DNA of 24,814 nt. It comes from CAYGHE01 sp964349805. Its GTDB lineage: Bacteria > Patescibacteriota > Saccharimonadia > Saccharimonadales > Saccharimonadaceae. The notes under the pieces were generated by a model. That model was not told the DNA's origin. It searched no databases and saw only the letters and a program-made list of their open reading frames with translations. Positions 14,898 through 22,078 of this stretch are shown here, in pieces; position 1 is the first letter of the stretch; each line of letters begins with the position of its first letter. A program made the translations under genes and the position numbers. The stretch is taken from assembly GCA_964349805.1 (NCBI GenBank), contig CAYGHE010000009.1:1-24814 (forward strand). Direction: 5' to 3'.

Positions 14898-17456
14898 CTA
14901 TATAACGTTTCTATATTCTTCATAACCGTTTTGTACTAGTTTGTTGGCGAGATTTCGCACTGACCGTTTGATGGCTTCATCATCAGACTGGCCAGCTGTT
15001 GTTAATATCGATATGGCATTGTCGCGCCAAGTACTAATAGCCCAGCGGTCACGTGTCGCGCCATCCACCATTGTATCAATTATACCGACAGCTTTTGCCG
15101 GGTGCGTGGCTACTAACTTTTCTAGACGCGAAAGAACCGCAAAATCCAAGTCTACACAGCCAGCGAGCTTCAGTGCTTCAAGCAGTTGGTCTAGCGACCA
15201 ATCATTATCAAACTTACCGGAAGCAAACCAAGTACCAAAGTCTTCAAGTGCTTCTTTTTTGCTGCCATCTTTCTTAACGAGCGCCACTACATATTCCCAT
15301 AGAGCAGCGAGCCTTTTCAACTCTTCAACAGTAACTTCTAGGCTGTTCTGGTCAGCCTCATAAATCCGGAAGCCGATGAAGTTGATTGCCTCCGACAAAT
15401 GCTTGACGTGCGCTGTATCGAGCATCTTCTTCATAATTGAGCCACCCCTCAAATCGATCTGTCCATACCAGTAGTGCAGGCTCAAATGCTGCACAAGGTG
15501 CTTCAGACCTTCAGTAGTTGTGCCATTTTTCTTTTCTTCCGGCTCTATCGCCAGTCTAGGTATCTGCCGCTCAAATACATCGTCAAGAATTTTGATAGCA
15601 TCAGGATGGACTTTGCTGAAGCTTACATAAGCATCTGCTGCTACCTGGCCGAGTTCATCATCGGAGAATATGGCATCTTTATTACTCATAGCCCACTCTT
15701 CTCGGTTACCCCACATCATAGGGAAGTGCCAGCCATAGACAGCGCGTATTGTCTGCGTGGGGTCGTTATCCTTAACCAGGTGCCAGTCAAGCTCAGCGAA
15801 GATCTTATCCATAAATTTCTCATCTGCTTTGTTTCGGTTTGCCCATGCCATAGCGTGTATGAGTGCATGCATTGCCTGGCCGCGTATCGTATTTATAGAT
15901 AGTGAGGTTGGGTCTAGGCTCCGCTTTTCGTCTGCTTCGTATTCCAGTGATGGTTCAGTGTCGCGGGCCAGAATAAGCACGAGGTCTAATACTTTGTCAG
16001 CTTCGGCTGCCGTTAAGCGTTCGATCTTTTTGTCATTTTTATCAAACGCCTTTTCCGCAAGCCGTGTAGCACTTGCACGCGCCCATTTGTGATAATCTCG
16101 AGACTCTTCAGTTTGTTTTGGCTTCGCGCTGAATATTGGTATTAGTGCGGTTGCAATCTTGCCGATTTGTTCTGCCGACAAGCTGTCTATATTCGTCCAA
16201 AATGCATTGATTAGTGAATTGAGATATAAGTGTTTAGTATCTGCAATCTTTGGCAGTAATTTGATAAACCTGTCGGGATTGCTTTTCGCTGCAGACTCAA
16301 CATTATTGCTGAGGGCTTCTTGGTCTGAGTATAGGTGCGACTCTGGCTCATAGGTTTTTAGTTTTTCAAGTAATTCATTGTCATCAAGCGCATCAAACTC
16401 TTCCTGCGTTAGGGCGTACTTGTCTGGCACGGCACGAAAATCGCCAAATTGCACGGCAGGCCGTTTTATAATCTTCTTGAACTCTGCATAAAGCGTCACG
16501 TGGATAGTTTTGAGGTTGTCATTCAGCTCTTTGCCACGCAGCGCATACTCCACGCAGCGCTTTATGGTTTCCAGTTTCATACCAAGAATACCGCGTAGCT
16601 GCTTAGCTTTACCTTCGTCACTGATTTTGTCTGTTGCCACGAGAGCCTGCAGACTCTCGATGAAGGCGTCAATTAACTTATGTCGGGGTTCGCTTGAATT
16701 CTCATGCTCCTCTTCAATAACCGGCCGCCAAATGAGAGAGCTATCTTGTATGGTATCTTCATCTTTTGTTTCTTCAAGTGCTTTGACTTTGCTTTCATTA
16801 TAGCGGACGGCTTTCTCAAGCAGATTTGCATACATGCTCACGGTTTTATCCGGTGCGGCAGCCGCTAAAGCTGGAGTTATCTTCTTGACCAGCTCTTCAT
16901 AGTCATGGTCGCGCCATCGTGTTGCAGGGCGTAACCATACCCACTCATCGTCTGTTTTACCTTCCGCTTCCGGGTCTGGCATAACTTCAAGCGCGAGACT
17001 CGCTAGTTCTATAGCTTCTTTATCTGCACCTTCGTTAGCAAGTTTAACAATCAAATCAGCTAAAGCATGTCCAAATAATAAGTATTGAGGTTTCTCGATA
17101 TACTCTTTTATCTTGTCGGTGGCTTCAACGGCCTTGGCTGTATCTATCTTTAGTAGTATTTCGGCTACGTTAGTCATAACGCGTTCATTGTCTGTATCTG
17201 GTAAGGCTTTGATAATTTCCAGCACTTCATCCTGGGCCTTGTCAGCAACACGAACTAGGTATTGACCAGCTGACCAGTATGGGAACTGTATATAACCATC
17301 TTTGCGAATTTCTTTAATTGGCTTGGCAAACAAGCCCTTTTCTTTGAGTGGTTTTAACCATTCAGGGTTGTTAATGCCATTGAAGAAATGGTCTTGTGCA
17401 ACTTGCGATTTGTTGATTATCGCCAGTGTCTTTGTAATTAAATCATCAGTTATCAT
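14898..17456 (-). CDS. Large helical-repeat (HEAT/ARM-like) protein of unknown function
   Basis: An 852-aa protein, almost wholly alpha-helical by composition, with many short amphipathic helix pairs (for example DEVLEIIKALPDTDNERVMT, AKAVEATDKIKEYI, ADLIVKLANEGADKEAIELA). It resembles an alpha-solenoid scaffold. A conserved-looking core has many Trp and Tyr (DEWVWLRPATRWRDHDYEEL, LQHLSLHYWYGQID). No nucleotide-binding or nuclease motif was seen. Its ATG overlaps the stop of the upstream small gene by 4 bp (ATGA), and AGGAG lies 8 nt upstream, so the two are made together. Large helical proteins of this kind often act as sensors or scaffolds in defence modules, and the location in a mobile island fits that (inference). 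Confidence 0.6.
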   Translation of the reverse strand: MITDDLITKTLAIINKSQVAQDHFFNGINNPEWLKPLKEKGLFAKPIKEIRKDGYIQFPYWSAGQYLVRVADKAQDEVLEIIKALPDTDNERVMTNVAEILLKIDTAKAVEATDKIKEYIEKPQYLLFGHALADLIVKLANEGADKEAIELASLALEVMPDPEAEGKTDDEWVWLRPATRWRDHDYEELVKKITPALAAAAPDKTVSMYANLLEKAVRYNESKVKALEETKDEDTIQDSSLIWRPVIEEEHENSSEPRHKLIDAFIESLQALVATDKISDEGKAKQLRGILGMKLETIKRCVEYALRGKELNDNLKTIHVTLYAEFKKIIKRPAVQFGDFRAVPDKYALTQEEFDALDDNELLEKLKTYEPESHLYSDQEALSNNVESAAKSNPDRFIKLLPKIADTKHLYLNSLINAFWTNIDSLSAEQIGKIATALIPIFSAKPKQTEESRDYHKWARASATRLAEKAFDKNDKKIERLTAAEADKVLDLVLILARDTEPSLEYEADEKRSLDPTSLSINTIRGQAMHALIHAMAWANRNKADEKFMDKIFAELDWHLVKDNDPTQTIRAVYGWHFPMMWGNREEWAMSNKDAIFSDDELGQVAADAYVSFSKVHPDAIKILDDVFERQIPRLAIEPEEKKNGTTTEGLKHLVQHLSLHYWYGQIDLRGGSIMKKMLDTAHVKHLSEAINFIGFRIYEADQNSLEVTVEELKRLAALWEYVVALVKKDGSKKEALEDFGTWFASGKFDNDWSLDQLLEALKLAGCVDLDFAVLSRLEKLVATHPAKAVGIIDTMVDGATRDRWAISTWRDNAISILTTAGQSDDEAIKRSVRNLANKLVQNGYEEYRNVI

Positions 17457-18016
17457 GTTGGTTCTCCTTGCGCCATTAATGCATCAAGTTCATCTAGGTC
17501 TTCGATTGGCTGCGGACTTATGAAGTTGAATAGTATATTTTCTAGCTCAGTGATTTTCTGTTTAATCTCATCGATTGTAGTTTCCTGGCGGTGATGCGCT
17601 ACATCTACAAAGTAGTCGCGTAAGGTCCAGATATCATCAGTCTGAGCCTCCAGTATCTGTTCGGAGGTTTGGCCGTCATTACCGACATACGTTGTCACTA
17701 GCGACCTTATTTGGTCACGTCTAGTTTCGCCATCCACGAGAGATCTTGGATCTTGTGACTGAATAGGCACACGCGCTATTAGGTACGGTGCCTTTTCTAT
17801 CAACTCTCGTGTAGAGTGTGCAGCCTGTGCCAGTATATCTGGATTATCACTTGAGTCTAGCGTTGACCATGCACCTTTCAGCATGTCAGCAAGGTGCTGC
17901 GACTCACCACCAAGTCTATTTATCAGCTCTAATGTGCTTGAGTTAAAACTAACGGCAGCAACAGAGCCATCACCGCTGTCGGCAAATTCGGTTGATATTG
18001 CTTCTGCATCTTCCAT
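17453..18016 (-). CDS. Small helical protein, partner of the 852-aa protein
   Basis: A protein of 187 aa from ATG 18016 (190 aa if TTG 18025 is used). It is predicted helical. The segment LKGAWSTLDSSDNPDILAQAAHSTRELIEKAP recalls the N-terminal region of HEPN/Swt1-like or pPIWI-associated proteins, but I cannot assign it. The C-terminus is a coiled coil (TTIDEIKQKITELENILFNF) followed by an acidic tail. No R-x4-6-H HEPN catalytic motif is evident. A TATAGT box ends about 8 nt before the ATG and no ribosome site is visible, so this may be another short-leader mRNA. It is translationally coupled to the 852-aa gene. Confidence 0.6.
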   Translation of the reverse strand: MEDAEAISTEFADSGDGSVAAVSFNSSTLELINRLGGESQHLADMLKGAWSTLDSSDNPDILAQAAHSTRELIEKAPYLIARVPIQSQDPRSLVDGETRRDQIRSLVTTYVGNDGQTSEQILEAQTDDIWTLRDYFVDVAHHRQETTIDEIKQKITELENILFNFISPQPIEDLDELDALMAQGEPT

Positions 18017-18258
18017 ATAGATCAACTATACATTAGAAACAGCTGTCTGCCCTGACCAGGGACAGGTCACGGGAACCAATCACCGTATTCCACTACTGGG
18101 CCCGGCTAGCAAAAGTGCGTTAGAGCCGAAAATATATCATAAATTCGTAGACAGGTTGGAGTGAGAGAGTGAATAATAGGAAGGGGTGCGGGGGGTGTGA
18201 TTGTATGTAAATATAACTGTAGTTGTTATGTGTAGATAAATAGCAAGGGGGTGGTTGT

Positions 18259-19179
18259 ATGCGCTACGACCAATTAACCCACTCCGACCAAGATAAGTCT
18301 TCAACAGTAGTTATTGCATTGATAACGCAAAGCACAATTAACTTAACAGAGTTATGTTATTACCCTGCCTATATTCCCCCTATTATATACATCTGGCTAT
18401 ACTCTATGTCTTATACTGAAACTATGAGTCCGATGAAATACATTCATGATCGCAACCTTTACTATGTAATAGCTCAGATTTACAAAGACTCAATAAGTCA
18501 TAGCGCCGATGGTGCAGAGGCATTTAAGCCCGGCTATGTCTTTGTTTATGATATTTTCCAACATCGCTCTATAGTTAGTCCTACATTCTCCGAGCACAGA
18601 AAAGTATTTCAATATCTCAGTAAGAATACTTTAATTACGATCACAAAATGTGTTAATTCGAATAATAACGCATGTCCTATTATTAAAGCGACAAAAATCT
18701 ATTATTCTATTCCTATTCTCAGCGCAATATCTGAGCTTAAAAAGAGACTTGAAAAACAAATAGACAAATATGCCGTTGATAAGCAATATTTATCTAACAG
18801 GGTGCGCATTAGTCTAGCTTTTGAAGATGGGTGGATATATGTCTGCTTCGAAGCTCGTGAGTTTAAACTAAATAAGAAATCCCGATTAAGAACAGGTTCT
18901 GATCTTTATGATATCTTCGAAGAGACTCTTCCTGTATACGGTGGAATAAATATAGCTAACAGCAGATCAAATGAAAAAGTCTTCAGAGAGTTCAAGACAT
19001 CAAGAAATCTCAGACAAGTAATAAATAAGGTTGGTTTCAAAGGATTGATGCGAAGCCACTTCTTTCCGATGGCTTCAGAGAATACTCTCCGTTTTACAAA
19101 TCCCGTGTATGTGCCACTAGTTGATGCTGAAAAAATATACTTAGACCTAGAAAAACGAGAGATCAAAGAAAAAACGTAA
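18259..19179 (+). CDS. Unrecognised protein, 306 aa
   Basis: The ATG at 18259 has a strong AAGGGGG site 8-10 nt upstream. The first 55 residues are hydrophobic and irregular (LCYYPAYIPPIIYIWLYS), while from about residue 55 (MSPMKYIHDRNLYY) the sequence looks like a compact soluble domain of mixed strands and helices. It is basic and has a helical stretch SAISELKKRLEKQIDKYAVDKQ and the C-terminal segment VPLVDAEKIYLDLEKREIKEKT. An internal start at 18424 is possible. The rich use of ATA, AGA and TAT codons fits a transferred element. It lies upstream of the small ORFs and recombinase and could be an element maintenance or replication protein, but nothing shows that directly. Confidence 0.55.
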   Translation: MRYDQLTHSDQDKSSTVVIALITQSTINLTELCYYPAYIPPIIYIWLYSMSYTETMSPMKYIHDRNLYYVIAQIYKDSISHSADGAEAFKPGYVFVYDIFQHRSIVSPTFSEHRKVFQYLSKNTLITITKCVNSNNNACPIIKATKIYYSIPILSAISELKKRLEKQIDKYAVDKQYLSNRVRISLAFEDGWIYVCFEAREFKLNKKSRLRTGSDLYDIFEETLPVYGGINIANSRSNEKVFREFKTSRNLRQVINKVGFKGLMRSHFFPMASENTLRFTNPVYVPLVDAEKIYLDLEKREIKEKT

Positions 19180-19250
19180 AAAATACATACCCGTAGTGCA
19201 ACTCAGCCTTTTTAGACCTAAGGGTTGAATGATCTTTATATCATTGGTCT

Positions 19251-19538
19251 ATGAGATCAATGGGAAACAATATCAATGGCAGTGAAAGATTAAATAATCT
19301 TACCAATGCCAATGCCAATGAGGATGGTAACCCATTCACTATTGATCAAATTGCTGACCGAATAATGCGCGAGCTTAAAGCTCCTGAAAGCTATAAGTAC
19401 TACTGTAAACTAGCTAGACATATTCCTCGTAGCACACTTGACTATTACCTTACTAGAGCAAGAAATGAAGGTGACGATCCTAAAAGACTCTTTACCTATC
19501 TGACAAGGCAGCATCTAACCGCAATTGGGGTTAAATGA
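19251..19538 (+). CDS. Unrecognised small protein upstream of the recombinase, 95 aa
   Basis: A 95-aa protein (or 92 aa from the second ATG at 19260). The first 28 residues are Asn-rich and disordered. The rest is a compact helical domain: FTIDQIADRIMRELKAPESY, KYYCKLARHIPRSTLDYYL, NEGDDPKRLFTYLTRQHL. This helical pattern looks like a small DNA- or protein-binding domain of plasmids and islands, but I cannot name it. It is followed after 1 nt by a 31-codon ORF and then the promoter and leader of the recombinase, so it probably belongs to the element's core functions. Confidence 0.6.
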   Translation: MRSMGNNINGSERLNNLTNANANEDGNPFTIDQIADRIMRELKAPESYKYYCKLARHIPRSTLDYYLTRARNEGDDPKRLFTYLTRQHLTAIGVK

Positions 19539-19539
19539 T

Positions 19540-19635
19540 ATGGAAGGCGAGGCGCAGATTAACGATCTCGACGTTTATGTGCGCTTTTTTAAGTTACTAA
19601 TAGAGGTTGAGAGGCAAAGTGAAAAAGAGTTATAA
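19540..19635 (+). CDS. Tiny ORF, 31 aa
   Basis: The ATG at 19540 lies 1 nt after the TGA of the 95-aa gene, with GGGGTT upstream. The peptide reads MEGEAQINDLDVYVRFFKLL and ends IEVERQSEKEL, a plausible amphipathic helix. Its stop TAA lies inside the TATAAT of the recombinase promoter. It is small, so the coding call rests on the tight coupling and helix-like sequence. Confidence 0.4.
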   Translation: MEGEAQINDLDVYVRFFKLLIEVERQSEKEL

Positions 19636-19636
19636 T
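19607..19636 (+). promoter_or_regulatory. Promoter of the recombinase transcript
   Basis: TTGAGA (19607-19612), an 18-nt spacer and a perfect TATAAT (19631-19636) predict a start near 19641-19643, the first bases of the structured leader. Confidence 0.7.
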
Positions 19637-19640
19637 GATA

Positions 19641-19775
19641 GTGCTACCCAACATCAACAACGAACCTAGAGAAATTTTTATTTCTGCTCTTAATGGGCGG
19701 TTGTGCCAGAAAAGTATCTCTAGGGATGTCTGATTTGGGTAGCCACAACCGTCCATTTTAAGTAGGAGAAGTTAT
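19641..19775 (+). ncRNA. Structured, possibly pseudoknotted leader RNA of the recombinase gene
   Basis: Three long-range complementarities interlock. A: 19641-19651 (GTGCTACCCAA) with 19735-19746 (11 bp, one bulge). B: 19665-19672 (CCTAGAGA) with 19717-19724 (8 bp, extendable). C: 19692-19705 (AATGGGCGGTTGTG) with 19744-19757 (14 bp, one G-U). B nests in A, but C runs from inside B to outside A, which gives a pseudoknot or two exclusive states; A and C share 19744-19746. The 3' arm of C ends only a few bases before the AGGAG site of the recombinase. The layout fits a riboswitch-like or translational control element. I do not recognise the family. Confidence 0.65.
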
Positions 19776-21254
19776 ATGAAAGCATTTCTATTAGCAAGAG
19801 TATCAACTGACGACCAGAAGGATGCCCTACCGGCTCAAACATACAGACTAACTGAATACGCGAAAAGAAATCGCTATGATTTTGAACTTACTGAAATAAA
19901 AGAAAGTGCTTATAAAGATGCCCGAAATGAGTTTAAAAACGTAGTAGATAAAATAAAAGAATACAAAGAAAAGGTAATTGTAGTTTTCGATAAAATAGAC
20001 CGTTATACTCGCGACTCAAGCTCTGAACAAGTTAGGGTTTTACAAAACCTATACCGCACCGGAAAGATTGAGCTTCACTTCCCTTCTGATAATCTTTTTA
20101 TTCATCAAGGCTCTCCAGCTACCGATCTTCTGAGGCTAGGTATGGGCATAGTCGTAGCTCAATATTATTCCGATGCAATTAGCGATAACGTAAAGCGTAG
20201 ATTTGAACAAAAACTTCGAGACGGCGAGTGGATTGGTAAGGCTCCGATTGGTTATAAAAATACCGTCACCGATCAGGACAAGAAATGGATTGATATTGAT
20301 GCATATAAAGCCGAAATTATAAGAGAGACTTATAAAAGCTATGCGACTGGTAATACGTCACTCCGGGAGCTGTGCAAAAAATGGCTAAATGATTACGGTA
20401 TAAAAATTGGATCAAGCCAAATGGATCGTATATTGAAGAACCCCTTCTACTATGGGGAGATGGAGGTGAGAGATAAATTATACCCTCACAAATATGACAC
20501 TATTATTTCACGCGATCTGTTCATGCAAGTAGATGCAGTTAAGAATGGTTATAAGATTTCTCAACATCGTTGGGGCGGTCTACCCTACGCATTCAGAGGT
20601 CTGATTAAGTGCGCCGAATGTGGATGTAAAATTACTTTTGAAAAGAAAAAAGGTAAATATGTGTACGGACATTGCACCCAATCAAAAGGGAAGCACGAAG
20701 CAAAATACATGCCAGAGGAGTTCTTTGCCTCTGAGATAGCTAGACTATTCCAATCGATACAAATACCAGAATATGCATACAATGAGGTTAGTGAGGCTCT
20801 ACGCACTGCTCACGAAGATAAAAAACGAATGCGGGACTCCACACTTGCCAACATTGATGCTGAAATAGAAAAATACCAAAGACGTATTGAAAAAGTTTAC
20901 GAAGACCACCTTGACGGAAAAATACCGGATTTACTATATCAACGAAAATTTGAAGAATACAGAACTTCGCAGAAGTCATTACAAAATAAGCGTGTAAATA
21001 TCGAACAAGTTGAGGATGAATACTACGGAACTGTTAATCATCTGTTGAGACTGTCAAAGAATGCCCCAAAACTGTTTGAGAAGGCAAATAACGAACAAAA
21101 ACGGTCAATGATCAATTTAGTACTTTCGAACTTACAACTAGACGGCAATCAACTGAGGTGGGAATACAAAAAGCCATTCGATACGATGGCTTTTTGTAAT
21201 AAAAAAACTACTTGGCTCCCGGGGCCGGACTCGAACCGGCAACCTCGAAGTTAA
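19776..21254 (+). CDS. Large serine recombinase (site-specific integrase of the island)
   Basis: A 492-aa protein. The N-terminal resolvase domain has the nucleophile Ser10 in ARVSTDDQ and the DKIDRYTRDS segment. The recombinase domain follows (EWIGKAPIGYKN ... ILKNPFYYGEMEV), then a zinc ribbon starting IKCAECGCKI with HC further on, and a long coiled coil (about 350-440). Such enzymes insert and excise elements at short att sites. ATG 19776 has AGGAGAAG upstream. The frame runs through a hairpin terminator and into the antisense of tRNA-Asn, ending WLPGPDSNRQPRS with Trp480 at the CCA end of the tRNA. The last 13 residues thus come from the target site and would change on excision. Confidence 0.93.
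   Translation: MKAFLLARVSTDDQKDALPAQTYRLTEYAKRNRYDFELTEIKESAYKDARNEFKNVVDKIKEYKEKVIVVFDKIDRYTRDSSSEQVRVLQNLYRTGKIELHFPSDNLFIHQGSPATDLLRLGMGIVVAQYYSDAISDNVKRRFEQKLRDGEWIGKAPIGYKNTVTDQDKKWIDIDAYKAEIIRETYKSYATGNTSLRELCKKWLNDYGIKIGSSQMDRILKNPFYYGEMEVRDKLYPHKYDTIISRDLFMQVDAVKNGYKISQHRWGGLPYAFRGLIKCAECGCKITFEKKKGKYVYGHCTQSKGKHEAKYMPEEFFASEIARLFQSIQIPEYAYNEVSEALRTAHEDKKRMRDSTLANIDAEIEKYQRRIEKVYEDHLDGKIPDLLYQRKFEEYRTSQKSLQNKRVNIEQVEDEYYGTVNHLLRLSKNAPKLFEKANNEQKRSMINLVLSNLQLDGNQLRWEYKKPFDTMAFCNKKTTWLPGPDSNRQPRS
21165..21198. terminator. Perfect 13-bp hairpin shared by the recombinase and tRNA-Asn
   Basis: TACAAAAAGCCAT (21165-21177) pairs with ATGGCTTTTTGTA (21186-21198) around 8 nt. It can end transcription in both directions although it lies inside the recombinase coding frame. 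A diverged copy lies at 13786-13819. Confidence 0.75.
21213..21221. repeat. Candidate attR within the tRNA-Asn 3' end
   Basis: TGGCTCCCG, identical to 11766-11774. It covers CCA, the discriminator and part of the acceptor stem, the usual insertion region for tRNA-targeting integrases. Confidence 0.55.
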
Positions 21255-21287
21255 CAGCTTCTTGCTCCACCATTGAGCTACCCGGGA
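21213..21287 (-). tRNA. tRNA-Asn (GTT)
   Basis: The minus strand folds into a complete cloverleaf. The acceptor TCCCGGG/CCCGGGA pairs perfectly, with discriminator G and encoded CCA. The D arm is GCTC-AATGGT-GGAGC. The anticodon loop is CTGTTAA with anticodon GTT (21253-21255). The variable loop is AGGTT and the T arm GCCGG-TTCGAGT-CCGGC. The anticodon stem has four pairs and one A-G mismatch at its top. The 3' end overlaps the last 14 codons of the recombinase on the other strand. Confidence 0.95.
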
Positions 21288-21299
21288 ATAATTGTTAAT

Positions 21300-21314
21300 C
21301 CCGGCAACACCGGG
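21300..21314. other. Hairpin in the tRNA-Asn 5' leader
   Basis: CCCGG-CAACA-CCGGG lies between the promoter and the mature 5' end and is probably removed by RNase P processing. Confidence 0.4.
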
Positions 21315-21326
21315 AATACAGACGTA

Positions 21327-21356
21327 ATTATACGCTCTTAACCCCTTGAACGTCAA
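21327..21356 (-). promoter_or_regulatory. Promoter of tRNA-Asn
   Basis: On the minus strand TTGACG (21351-21356), an 18-nt spacer and a perfect TATAAT (21327-21332) precede the tRNA by about 40 nt. Confidence 0.8.
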
Positions 21357-21385
21357 TGAAGCTGTAATCGTCTATTTAAGTCTGG

Positions 21386-21583
21386 TTATTTAACGGAGAC
21401 CTTGCCTAAGCTGTAGGTCCAGATGCAGGCGTCGATTATCCACCAAATACCAAATCCGCCGAAAGTGATGAGCTTTAATATGCCCAACCCTACTTCGCCT
21501 TTGTAAAATCGATCTGCGCCCAAGAAACCTAGCGACCAGCTAATAATCGTGCCGACTAATATCCATATCCAATCTTTGTTCAT
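21386..21583 (-). CDS. TM2-domain membrane protein
   Basis: A 65-aa protein with two hydrophobic helices joined by the TM2 motif: ISWSLGFLGADRFYKGE, VGLGILKLITFGGFGIWWIIDACI. The LG.D.FY.G turn and G..W...D segment are diagnostic. TM2 proteins are small, widespread and of poorly known function. It is preceded by a GAGAAAG-type ribosome site (AAAGGAGAAAGAA before ATG 21583) and lies 53 bp after the LexA-like gene, probably as the last gene of that transcript. Confidence 0.88.
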   Translation of the reverse strand: MNKDWIWILVGTIISWSLGFLGADRFYKGEVGLGILKLITFGGFGIWWIIDACIWTYSLGKVSVK

Positions 21584-21636
21584 TTCTTTCTCCTTTAATA
21601 TATCTAAATTCTAGCACAACGCAGTCGCGGTGAATA

Positions 21637-22074
21637 TTATTGACGTTTGTTGTAATCGATCAAGCGAGTTCGCATGGCTATATGTGCGCCGTCCAGCCCT
21701 AATATTTTCAGAGTACCGATCAATACGTAAAGTTCGTCCAAGACAGCTGGATCGTGCTTTAGTTCTATTTTGTCGAAACGCTCAGTCACGGCGTTAATTA
21801 ACCACTTTTCTTGAGCTGGCGTTGGACCTTTGCGCGTCGGGGCATCATCTAGATGCGTAGTGACAACTTCTAGTGATCTAGCCGATTTATCTCTTTTATT
21901 GAGATAGCCCTTGGTTATTAAGTTATCTATATGAGTCGCAACTGTCGAAACTGACTTGTAGTCGAGCGATCGCATAATTTCACGATAGCTCGGGCCATAA
22001 CCATGACCCTGTATAAAAGCATCTACAAAGTTAAGCAATTCCCTTTGCCTTTTTGTGGCTCGCTGGCTACTCAT
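21637..22074 (-). CDS. LexA-type winged-helix protein without peptidase domain
   Basis: A 145-aa protein. Residues 6-72 match the LexA DNA-binding domain (TKRQRELLNFVDAFIQGHGY, GPSYREIMRSLDYKSVSTVATHIDNLITKGYL, RSLEVV). The C-terminal 65 residues are helical and lack the Ala-Gly cleavage site and Ser/Lys dyad of LexA, so it cannot be inactivated by RecA-driven self-cleavage. It begins 4 bp after the O-antigen-ligase-like gene, which suggests a regulator made with the polysaccharide genes rather than an SOS repressor (inference). Confidence 0.8.
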   Translation of the reverse strand: MSSQRATKRQRELLNFVDAFIQGHGYGPSYREIMRSLDYKSVSTVATHIDNLITKGYLNKRDKSARSLEVVTTHLDDAPTRKGPTPAQEKWLINAVTERFDKIELKHDPAVLDELYVLIGTLKILGLDGAHIAMRTRLIDYNKRQ

Positions 22075-22078
22075 GTCT

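Larger units (their letters stand above)
11766..21221. mobile_element. Putative tRNA-Asn-integrated genomic island, about 9.45 kb
   Basis: The interval is bounded by a 9-bp direct repeat of the tRNA 3' end and has a large serine recombinase at its right end reading into the tRNA. It carries only accessory-type genes: a GmrSD-like protein, a KTSC-like membrane protein, a structured RNA, a two-gene helical-repeat module and unrecognised ORFs. Core-type genes resume on both sides. A decayed recombinase tail inside it suggests two successive insertions. Confidence 0.65.
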
